Assembly (NCBI GenBank): GCA_017521875.1
Contig: JAFXBH010000304.1
Location: 1-5,897, forward strand
Direction of reading: 5' to 3'
From: Oscillospiraceae bacterium
Lineage (GTDB): Bacteria; Bacillota; Clostridia; Oscillospirales; Oscillospiraceae
DNA: 5,897 nucleotides
In this document: positions 1 through 5,890 of the stretch, in pieces
Numbering within the stretch: position 1 is the first letter of the stretch
Layout: every line of letters begins with the position of its first letter
The notes under the pieces: model-generated
Told to the model about the DNA's origin: nothing
The model's input: only the letters and a program-made list of their open reading frames with translations
Databases searched by the model: none
Translations under genes and position numbers: made by a program

Positions 1-1120
1 TCTTGGTGATGTTCATATTGGCGGTCTTTTCTGCCAGTTCTACCTGCTCTGCCGTATTGCCGTCGGCGGTACAGAGAACGGCGCTTACATCCGCCGCCTG
101 GAAACGGTAGACAAAATCGTGTTCCATCAGTTGGTTGGTGGCGGGAATGGCGATGGCGCCCAGTTTGTGCAGACCTAAGATGGCAAACCAGAACTGGTAG
201 TGCCGCTTCAGCACCAACATCACCCGATCGCCCCGCTTAATACCCAGGGACTTGAAGTAGTTGGCGCTTTGGCTGGACGCGTCCTTCATATCTTTAAAGG
301 TAAAGCGGCGCTCGGTCATATCATTGGCCACATGGATCATCGCCAGTTTCTCAGGCTCACGACGGGCAATGGCGTCCACGGTGTCGAATGCGAAATTATA
401 GGTATCCGCATCGGAGAAAGAGACACCCTGCAGTACACCGTTTTCGTCCTCTTGGGCGTTGACGAATTTGTTACACAGAAGTTTCTGCTCGGGCTTGCCC
501 TTGCGGCTCTGACCGATGTAAAGAGGCTGGTCGGTGGTGTCGGAAGCCATGATCATGGACAGGAACACGCAGTCCTGGCCGTCAATGGCGATCATACCGT
601 GGGGGGTGGAGGATTTGTAGAAAATGCTGTCGCCTTCCCGCAAAATCTCCTCGTGGTCGCCCACTTTGATCCGCATAGCACCCTTGATCACCATGTTAAA
701 TTCCTGACCGGTGTGGGTGGTGGTGTGGATAGGTTTATCCTGTAATTCGGGAGAATACTGGTAGGTGACCCAGTAGGGGTTGGCCAGTTTCTTGCGGAAC
801 ATAGGGGCCATATCCTGAATGGTAATACCATCTTCACTGGCGGTGACCAGACCCTTACCCCGGCGGGTTACGGTATAGCCGGACAGTTTGGCGCTGTGGC
901 CCTCCAGCAGAACGGTGATCTCAATGCCGAACACCTTGGCGCATTTGTGTAAAAATGTAAAAGGCAGGTCTACGGCACCGGTTTCATACTGGCGGTAGAG
1001 TTCCTCTGTAATTTCCGTTTGCTCTGCCATCTTCTGGGTGCTGTAGCCCAGAATTTCCCGCATCCCTCGGATACGGGCGGCAATATCCATCAGTTGGCTA
1101 GAAGTATTGGTGTTTGTCAT
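1..1120 (-). CDS. XRE-HTH + cupin + AMP-forming acyl-CoA synthetase fusion (C-terminus beyond window)
   Basis: The reading frame is open from the ATG at 1120-1118 to the left edge, giving 373 residues with no stop. Three domains can be read. Residues about 10-75 form an XRE-like helix-turn-helix (AARIRGMREILGYSTQKMAE, then ELYRQYETG). Residues about 114-195 form a cupin: motif 1 has H132, H136, E140 and G147, motif 2 has G163, P173 and H174. From about residue 238 comes the N-terminal part of an ANL-family adenylating enzyme (YNFAFD, then GIKRGDRVMLVLKR and LHKLGAIAIPATN), most like the acetyl/medium-chain acyl-CoA synthetase branch. The P-loop and catalytic lysine lie outside the window, so activity cannot be judged. 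HTH-cupin proteins are usually small-molecule-sensing repressors; here the sensor is joined to an enzyme that would convert a carboxylic acid to its acyl-CoA. The start is supported by AAAGGAG at 1133-1127, six bases upstream. A T-box leader precedes the gene. The domain order is read directly; the substrate is unknown. Confidence 0.88.
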   Translation of the reverse strand, partial: MTNTNTSSQLMDIAARIRGMREILGYSTQKMAEQTEITEELYRQYETGAVDLPFTFLHKCAKVFGIEITVLLEGHSAKLSGYTVTRRGKGLVTASEDGITIQDMAPMFRKKLANPYWVTYQYSPELQDKPIHTTTHTGQEFNMVIKGAMRIKVGDHEEILREGDSIFYKSSTPHGMIAIDGQDCVFLSMIMASDTTDQPLYIGQSRKGKPEQKLLCNKFVNAQEDENGVLQGVSFSDADTYNFAFDTVDAIARREPEKLAMIHVANDMTERRFTFKDMKDASSQSANYFKSLGIKRGDRVMLVLKRHYQFWFAILGLHKLGAIAIPATNQLMEHDFVYRFQAADVSAVLCTADGNTAEQVELAEKTANMNITK

Positions 1121-1150
1121 GGCGATCTCCTTTCATGCAAACCAAATGAT

Positions 1151-1188
1151 AATAAAAAACGTCTCAAGAAACTTCCGTTCTTGAGACG
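1151..1188 (-). terminator. T-box-controlled intrinsic terminator (minus strand)
   Basis: An 11-bp perfect stem (1188-1178 with 1170-1160, core GTCTCAAGAA) closes a 7-base loop and is followed on the minus strand by TTTTTTATT (1159-1151). Its 5' arm contains the CTC that would pair with GAG of the T-box antiterminator, so the two structures are mutually exclusive. It sits 31 bases upstream of the HTH-cupin-ligase start codon. Confidence 0.92.
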
Positions 1189-1418
1189 AGCAAAGCATAC
1201 CCGCGGTACCACTCAAATTGCAACCAAAGTTGCCCCTTCACGCTCCACTAAGCGCTATCCCTTAACGCGGGCAGACGGGAAAACCTACTACTGGGGGCTT
1301 CAGTTTTCCGGCTCGGAAGGGATGGGTACTTAGATCGGCAATCATTGGCTCGCACCTTACGCCAACTCTCTGGAGACTGCGGTGATCTGACCGTCTTCGT
1401 CAAAGCCGTTTTCATATT
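1189..1418 (-). promoter_or_regulatory. T-box riboswitch (minus strand), leader of the HTH-cupin-ligase gene
   Basis: Read on the minus strand, the leader has the T-box hallmarks in order. The base of stem I pairs CGGCT (1408-1404) with AGCCG (1313-1309). The AGAGAG motif is at 1371-1366. The distal stem I element GGTGCGAGCCAA is at 1356-1345. The T-box itself, GTGGTACCGCGG, is at 1212-1201, within TGAG (1215-1212) that can pair with CTCA of the downstream terminator arm. T-box RNAs bind a specific tRNA through a specifier codon and read its charging state at the UGGN bulge; uncharged tRNA stabilises the antiterminator. The bulge UGGU fits a tRNA ending ACCA. The four bases before the helix CTTC (1319-1316) are ATCC, so the specifier by position is ATC (1323-1321, Ile). 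However, the following base is C rather than the usual purine. CCC (Pro, 1326-1324, followed by A) is an alternative. The identity of the riboswitch is firm; the amino acid is not. Confidence 0.9.
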
Positions 1419-1424
1419 GCACAT

Positions 1425-1453
1425 ACTGTAACATGTTCGCGACGAAAAGTCAA
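1425..1453 (-). promoter_or_regulatory. Sigma-A-type promoter for the minus-strand T-box transcript
   Basis: On the minus strand, TTGACT (1453-1448) and TACAGT (1430-1425) are separated by 17 bases, with a TGn extended -10 (TGT) just before the -10. The expected start near 1418 falls directly before the 5' strand of T-box stem I. The position relative to the leader supports the call, although the -10 matches consensus at only four of six bases. Confidence 0.7.
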
Positions 1454-1491
1454 ATGTTTTTCTCACAAAAACAAGAAAAATTTTATTTCTG

Positions 1492-1520
1492 TTGACAAAA
1501 TGGATTTTTTGTGGTTAAAT
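1492..1520 (+). promoter_or_regulatory. Sigma-A-type promoter for the plus-strand T-box operon
   Basis: A perfect TTGACA (1492-1497), a 17-base spacer and TTAAAT (1515-1520), with a TGn extended -10 (TGG at 1512-1514). Transcription would start near 1527, just before the 5' strand of T-box stem I. It is divergent from the minus-strand promoter; the two -35 elements lie 38 bases apart in an AT-rich spacer. Confidence 0.82.
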
Positions 1521-1526
1521 ATCTCC

Positions 1527-1761
1527 AATATGACAAAGACTTTGACGGAAATAAAGCCCTTTTGGGACACTCCAGAGAGCCGGCGGGTGGTGTGAGCCGG
1601 TGTGAAGCAATTGGGCAGACTGGTTCCTGAGTCGGTTTTGTGAACGCGTAAGCCAGTAATGAAACCCGGTCGCCCCGTTACAGGCTGGGACTTTGTTGGA
1701 AGTCCGAGAGAGATCCTCCCCTTTGGAGGATAAGCAGGGTGGTACCGCGAATTGATTTCGT
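1527..1761 (+). promoter_or_regulatory. T-box riboswitch (plus strand), Leu (CUG) specifier, leader of the LeuA-like operon
   Basis: The 5' strand of stem I (ACAAAGAC, then GGAA) pairs with TTCC and with GTCGGTTTTGT near 1630-1641. AGAGAG is at 1574-1579 and the distal element GGTGTGAGCCGG ends at 1600. A stem III-like hairpin pairs GGACTT (1688-1693) with AAGTCC (1700-1705), and a further hairpin pairs ATCCTCC with GGAGGAT just before the T-box. The T-box sequence GGGTGGTACCGCG spans 1738-1749 or so, and its AGGG can pair with CCCT at 1762-1765. The specifier loop reads CTG-G-TTCC-TGA. By analogy with the well-studied glyQS T-box (GGC-A-UUCU-UGA), the codon before the purine and helix is CTG at 1620-1622, which is Leu. 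The UGGU bulge fits a tRNA with discriminator A. A leucine specifier agrees with the LeuA-like gene downstream. Uncharged tRNA-Leu would therefore permit transcription of the operon. Confidence 0.92.
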
Positions 1762-1797
1762 CCCTGAGGTCTTAGGATCTCAGGGTATTTATTTTTT
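1762..1797 (+). terminator. T-box-controlled intrinsic terminator (plus strand)
   Basis: CCCTGAGGTC (1762-1771) pairs with GATCTCAGGG (1776-1785), 10 bp including one G-U, around a TTAG loop. It is followed by TATTTATTTTTTG. The 5' arm CCCT is also the partner of AGGG in the antiterminator, as expected of a T-box switch. The LeuA-like start codon lies about 20 bases downstream. Confidence 0.92.
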
Positions 1798-1817
1798 GTT
1801 TTAAGGAGTTGCCCGTT

Positions 1818-3224
1818 ATGAACACGATCAAACTGTCTGATGTAACAATGAAACAGGTGGCAGATGGCTTCAGCCTGTCCTTTAAGGAGAAAATCGAACT
1901 GTCCAAATTGCTGGATAAGTTGGGCGTATCTGTGATCGAACTGGAAGGCATTGAGAATGCCAGAGTGGACAGTTTGCGAATCAAATCCATTGCCGCCGCG
2001 GTTATGAACAGCGTGGTGGCCGTTCCGGTGCAGTTATCGAAAGATGGCCCCGAGCAGGCGTGGGCGGCTTTGCAGCAGGCCAAGTTCCCCCGTCTGCAGG
2101 TTTGCGGCGCAGTCAGCGCTGTGCAGATGGAGTATCTGTATCACAAAAAGCCGGACGCTATGCTGACTTCCGTTGCCGATACCGTTGCCGCCTGTAAGGC
2201 GTTGTGCAGTGATGTGGAATTCCTGGCAGACGATGCCACCCGGGCAGACCCGGCATTTCTGGCAAAGGCAGTGGCCGCAGCCATTGCTGCCGGCGCAACC
2301 ACCGTTACCATATGCGATACTGCCGGTACGATGCTGCCTGCGGAATTTGCCCGGTTTATCAAAGAACTGTATCAGGCCGTGCCGGAAATGGCCAATATAA
2401 ATGTGGGTGTGTCCTGCTCCAATGCTCTGTCTATGGCAGATTCCTGCGCCATTGCATCTGTATGCGAGGGCGTGAGGGAAGTGAAGGCTGCTGCCTATCC
2501 CATTGATACCGCCAGCATTGCCAATCTGGCAAAGATCTTGTCTGCCAGAGGGGATAGTTTCGGCGCGACCAGCACGGTGGAAATGACCCAACTCAGCCGC
2601 ATTATGGATCGGGTCTGCCAGATCTGTCAGGCCGTGAAGGGAAAAGGCGCTGGGGCGGATTTTGTTGCCGCAGAGGCAGAGGTTTATCTGACAGTCCACG
2701 ATGACATTGCTGCCGTAACCAAGGTGGCCCAGCGATTGGGTTACGACCTGTCCGAAGATGACAGTGTGAAGGTGTTTGACGCGTTCCAGCGGATCGCAGC
2801 CAAGAAAGAGCGGGTCAGTTCCAAGGAACTGGATGCCATTATCGCATCTGCCGCCCTGCAAGTACCTCCCACCTATAAACTGGATACTTTCGTCATCACT
2901 TCCGGCAATACCATTTCTTCCACCGCCCATATCAAACTGATGAAGAATGATCAGCCTATGGAGGGTGTGTCCATTGGTGACGGCCCCATCGATGCCGCTT
3001 TTGTGGCCATTGAGAAGATCACCGGTTGTCACTACGAACTGGACGATTTCCAGTTGCAGGCGGTGACCGAAGGCCGGGAGGCTATGGGTCAGACAGTGGT
3101 GAAACTCCGCAACGGCGGAAAAGTGTACTCCGGCAAGGGTATTTCCACCGATATTGTGGCGGCTGGTATTCACGCCTACTTAAGCGCCTTGAACAAGATT
3201 GTTTACGAGGAGGATGAAGTATGA
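1818..3224 (+). CDS. LeuA-like protein with lost active-site motifs (probable pseudo-2-isopropylmalate synthase)
   Basis: The 468-residue protein aligns with 2-isopropylmalate synthase, which makes 2-isopropylmalate from acetyl-CoA and 2-oxoisovalerate in leucine synthesis. The DRE-TIM barrel is residues about 4-260, a connector follows, and the C-terminal LeuA regulatory/dimer domain is about 345-465 (YKLDTF at 353, SGNTISSTA, DGPIDAAF, GKGISTDIV), the part that binds leucine in true LeuA. Barrel landmarks such as DDATRADP (138-145) survive, but the catalytic signatures do not. The usual DTTLRDGEQ is DVTMKQVAD (Arg to K12, Asp to Q13), the metal motif HCHND is SCSNA (199-203), and GIGERAGN is PIDTASIA (228-235). 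All expected metal ligands are thus gone with no disruption of the frame, so this is unlikely to be a working LeuA. A leucine-responsive regulator, a scaffold, or an enzyme with new chemistry is possible. The ATG at 1818 is chosen because AAGGAG (1803-1808) lies nine bases upstream. It follows a Leu T-box and overlaps the next gene by ATGA. Confidence 0.88.
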   Translation: MNTIKLSDVTMKQVADGFSLSFKEKIELSKLLDKLGVSVIELEGIENARVDSLRIKSIAAAVMNSVVAVPVQLSKDGPEQAWAALQQAKFPRLQVCGAVSAVQMEYLYHKKPDAMLTSVADTVAACKALCSDVEFLADDATRADPAFLAKAVAAAIAAGATTVTICDTAGTMLPAEFARFIKELYQAVPEMANINVGVSCSNALSMADSCAIASVCEGVREVKAAAYPIDTASIANLAKILSARGDSFGATSTVEMTQLSRIMDRVCQICQAVKGKGAGADFVAAEAEVYLTVHDDIAAVTKVAQRLGYDLSEDDSVKVFDAFQRIAAKKERVSSKELDAIIASAALQVPPTYKLDTFVITSGNTISSTAHIKLMKNDQPMEGVSIGDGPIDAAFVAIEKITGCHYELDDFQLQAVTEGREAMGQTVVKLRNGGKVYSGKGISTDIVAAGIHAYLSALNKIVYEEDEV

Positions 3225-5734
3225 AACTTTCGTTCTCTACCCGAGGCTGGCCGGAACTGACTTGGGCAGAAATGGTAGATACTGCTTTGGATATGGGTTT
3301 TGCCGGTATCGAAGTGTATAATCTGCCGAAATTTGAAGATATGCTCTCCAAGGGCGGCCCATTTCACCAGTACCAGACTGCCGCCACGGTGCGGGATCTG
3401 CGGGAAAAGAAACTGACCATTCCCTGTTTTGACACTTCCTGCGATCTGTCTGCGGACCCGGATGCAGTGGCAACCTTGACAAACCTGATGGAAGTGGCAG
3501 GAAATGCCCATGTAAAATATGTGGTCGCCTGTGCCCTGAAAGATAACGAAGCACAGGTCTACGATGCTTTGTGTCAACTGATGCCTGTGGCAGAGAAAAC
3601 AGGGGTCTCGCTGCTGCTGAAAACCAGTGGTATCTATGGAGATACTGCCCGGCTGCGGCGTATGCTGGATCAATTTGCCAGCGACTATTTGGGCGCATTG
3701 TGGGATGTCCATCACCCCTACCGGGATTTCGGCGAGAGCGGGGATGCCACCATCAAGAATCTGGGCGCCTATGTTTGCCATGTGCATTTGCGGGATTCTG
3801 ACGATGATGGGGTGTATCAGTTGATCGGCGAGGGTACGATGCCCATCGACGATGTGATGCGTGCATTGTCCAGCGTCAACTACGACGGTTTTATTTCCTT
3901 GGAATGGAAGCCGGAATGGTTGGAAGATCTGCAGGACCCGGAAATCATTTTCCCGTACTTTGTCAACTATATGGCTCGGTTCCATTCCACCCGGGGCATG
4001 AAGAAGAAACTCTACCCCAACCACGACGGCACCGGCCAGTACATCTGGAAAAAAGACGAACTGATCAACCTGACATTCCCCCAGGTGCTGGACCGGGTGG
4101 CGGAAGAATTCCCGGATCAGTACTGTTTCAAATATACCACTTTGGACTACACCCGTACTTACGCCCAGTTCCGGGAGGATGTGGACCGGTTTGCAAGAGC
4201 GCTGGTGTCTATGGGTGTAAAGGCCGGCTCAAAGGTGGCAATTTGGGCCACCAATGTGCCTGCGTGGTATATCACATTCTGGGCCACCACCAAGATCGGC
4301 GCGGTGCTGGTCACAGTCAATACCGCTTATAAAATCCATGAGGCAGAGTACCTGCTGCGCCAGTCCGACACCCATACATTGGTGATGATCGATTCCTGTC
4401 TGGATTCCAATTATGCTCAGATCATCAACGAACTGTGCCCGGAGATTGCCAAAACCAAGGCCGGCGATCCGCTCCACTGCAAGCGTTTGCCGTTTTTGCG
4501 GAATGTGATCACTGTGGGATTCAAGCAACCCGGCTGTTTAACATTTGATGAGGCAATGGCCAGATATGAACTGGTAAGCCGGGAACAGGTGGCGCAGATG
4601 GCTGCGGCCGTCCGGCCTGATGATGTATGCAATATGCAGTACACCTCCGGCACTACCGGCTTCCCCAAGGGTGTGATGCTGACCCACTATAATGTGGTGA
4701 ACAACGGCAAGTGTATCGGTGACCGGATGGGACTTTCCACCGCGGATCGTATGATGATCCAAGTGCCCATGTTCCACTGCTTCGGTATGACCCTGTCTAT
4801 GACTTCCTCCATGACCCATGGCGCTACCATGTGTCCCATGCCCTATTTCTCCGCAACCGCTTCTCTGGCTTGTATCAACCAGGAGAAGATTACTTGCTTC
4901 AATGGCGTTCCCACTATGTTTATCGCCATGTTTAACCACCCGGATTACCGGAAGACGGATTTCTCCCATATGCGTACCGGCATTATGGCCGGCGCAGGCT
5001 GCCCTCCGGAACTGATGCGCCGGGCCGCAAGACCGGACGAGATGAATATGTACGGCATCGTGTCTGTTTACGGCCAGACGGAATGCGCCCCCGGCAATAC
5101 CATGTCGGCCTGGACGGATTCTCTGGAAGTCCGTACCGACACAGTGGGTTATGCATTTCCCCATGTCCAGTGCAAGATCGTCGACCCGGAGACTGGGGAG
5201 GAAGTTGCCCCCGGTGTCAACGGCGAGTTCTGCGCCAAGGGTTACAACACTATGAAGGGTTACTACAAAATGCCTCAGGCTACCGCCGATACCATTGATC
5301 GGGAGGGGTGGCTCCACTCCGGTGACCTGGCCTGCATGGACGAACAGGGCAATGTGCGGATCACCGGCCGGCTGAAGGATATGATCATCCGGGGCGGTGA
5401 AAACATCTATCCCAAGGAGATCGAGGAGTTTATCTACACCCACCCGGCAGTGAAGGATGTACAGGTCATCGGTGTGCCGGATAAGAAGTATGGCGAAGAA
5501 ATCATGGCCTGCATTATCCTGAAAGAATCCGGTGCAGTGACGGTAGAGGAGATGACTGCCTACATCAAGGCCAGCATGGCCCGTCATAAAGTGCCAAAAT
5601 ACATTGAATTCGTGGATAGTTTTCCCATGAATGCGGCAGGTAAGATCCTGAAATACAAAATGCGTGAGGACGCGGCTGCCCGGCTGGGTCTGGTGGGTGA
5701 CGGCAGCAATACTGCGGAAAACCCCGGTAAGTAA
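3221..5734 (+). CDS. TIM-barrel (sugar isomerase/epimerase-like) - AMP-forming acyl-CoA synthetase fusion
   Basis: An 837-residue two-domain protein. Residues 1-255 resemble the xylose-isomerase-like/AP-endonuclease-2 TIM barrel (IolE and related isomerases). Candidate metal or substrate residues are D162, H164/H165, the H187-x-H189-x-R-D192 strand and E228. The strand that usually ends in Glu (LLLET/N) reads LLLKTSG with K134, so metal binding may be altered. Residues about 275-825 form a complete ANL-family acyl-CoA synthetase: P-loop YTSGTTG (474-480), YGQTE (617-621), GWLHSGD (696-702), hinge and RGGEN (724-728), and catalytic lysine K808 in AAGKILKYK. It is expected to convert a fatty or other carboxylic acid, ATP and CoA to acyl-CoA, AMP and pyrophosphate; its overall look is that of the FadD/YngI-like group, but the substrate cannot be read. 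No membrane segment or signal peptide is seen, so it should be cytosolic. The start overlaps the upstream stop (ATGA) and has GAGGAGGA at 3207-3214, so translation is probably coupled to the LeuA-like gene. Confidence 0.9.
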   Translation: MKLSFSTRGWPELTWAEMVDTALDMGFAGIEVYNLPKFEDMLSKGGPFHQYQTAATVRDLREKKLTIPCFDTSCDLSADPDAVATLTNLMEVAGNAHVKYVVACALKDNEAQVYDALCQLMPVAEKTGVSLLLKTSGIYGDTARLRRMLDQFASDYLGALWDVHHPYRDFGESGDATIKNLGAYVCHVHLRDSDDDGVYQLIGEGTMPIDDVMRALSSVNYDGFISLEWKPEWLEDLQDPEIIFPYFVNYMARFHSTRGMKKKLYPNHDGTGQYIWKKDELINLTFPQVLDRVAEEFPDQYCFKYTTLDYTRTYAQFREDVDRFARALVSMGVKAGSKVAIWATNVPAWYITFWATTKIGAVLVTVNTAYKIHEAEYLLRQSDTHTLVMIDSCLDSNYAQIINELCPEIAKTKAGDPLHCKRLPFLRNVITVGFKQPGCLTFDEAMARYELVSREQVAQMAAAVRPDDVCNMQYTSGTTGFPKGVMLTHYNVVNNGKCIGDRMGLSTADRMMIQVPMFHCFGMTLSMTSSMTHGATMCPMPYFSATASLACINQEKITCFNGVPTMFIAMFNHPDYRKTDFSHMRTGIMAGAGCPPELMRRAARPDEMNMYGIVSVYGQTECAPGNTMSAWTDSLEVRTDTVGYAFPHVQCKIVDPETGEEVAPGVNGEFCAKGYNTMKGYYKMPQATADTIDREGWLHSGDLACMDEQGNVRITGRLKDMIIRGGENIYPKEIEEFIYTHPAVKDVQVIGVPDKKYGEEIMACIILKESGAVTVEEMTAYIKASMARHKVPKYIEFVDSFPMNAAGKILKYKMREDAAARLGLVGDGSNTAENPGK

Positions 5735-5735
5735 A

Positions 5736-5768
5736 AAAGAGGAGTATGGCAATGCCATACTCCTCTTT
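5736..5768 (+). terminator. Operon-end intrinsic terminator, probably bidirectional
   Basis: A perfect 15-bp stem (5736-5750 with 5754-5768, AAAGAGGAGTATGGC) with a 3-base loop begins two bases after the TAA of the ligase fusion. The plus-strand tail (TCTTTGCTATTT) is a poor U-run, while the minus-strand reading ends in CTTTTTTAC. It should therefore also stop transcription entering from the right. Confidence 0.85.
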
Positions 5769-5821
5769 GCTATTTCGGTGAATTATACTATCAAGTGCAA
5801 CACTTTAGAAAAATAAAGAGA

Positions 5822-5890
5822 AGTTCATACGGATCTCTGGTAGAATAGAGTTACCACACACCAAACACCAAAGGAGGATCCGTATGAACT
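5822..5890 (+). repeat. 14-bp inverted repeat covering the transposase start codon
   Basis: AGTTCATACGGATC (5822-5835) is the exact reverse complement of GATCCGTATGAACT (5877-5890). The right arm contains the ATG at 5884-5886 and the end of the ribosome binding site. An RNA that includes both arms would hide the start codon. An RNA started at the internal promoter near 5853 would lack the left arm. Confidence 0.85.
5838..5846 (+). promoter_or_regulatory. Candidate extended -10 promoter for the transposase gene
   Basis: TGGTAGAAT (5838-5846) is a TGn extended -10 with TAGAAT matching five of six bases. No good -35 lies at the usual 16-18 base spacing. TTCATA (5824-5829) with TAGAGT (5846-5851), 16 bases apart, is a weaker alternative. 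Either would start RNA near 5853-5858, downstream of the left arm of the inverted repeat. Confidence 0.45.

Noticed and set aside
200..745. A 181-codon plus-strand open frame opposite the HTH-cupin-ligase gene
   Set aside because: The minus-strand frame gives clear HTH, cupin and ligase motifs through this region; the plus-strand product has no family resemblance.
1019..1466. Short open frames on both strands (1019-1333 plus, 1248-1466 minus) in the divergent control region
   Set aside because: They lie across the T-box leader and its terminator, lack convincing ribosome binding sites and have no recognisable product. The RNA structure explains the sequence better.
1624..1626. TTC (Phe) as specifier of the plus-strand T-box
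   Set aside because: TTCC pairs with GGAA of the 5' strand of stem I and so belongs to the helix below the specifier loop. CTG followed by G is the exposed codon in the expected position.
1809..1820. TTG at 1809 as the start of the LeuA-like gene
   Set aside because: It directly abuts AAGGAG (1803-1808), leaving no spacer. ATG at 1818 has a nine-base spacer and its product begins where LeuA homology begins.
2034..3173. A 379-codon open frame on the minus strand opposite the LeuA-like gene
   Set aside because: Its protein is rich in His, Gly and Cys with no recognisable domain. The plus-strand frame has clear LeuA homology, a ribosome binding site and coupling, so this is a mirror of its codon use.
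4538..5758. A 406-codon open frame on the minus strand opposite the acyl-CoA synthetase domain
   Set aside because: It has no recognisable domain and a His-rich composition typical of antisense frames. The plus strand carries all ANL motifs in the correct order.
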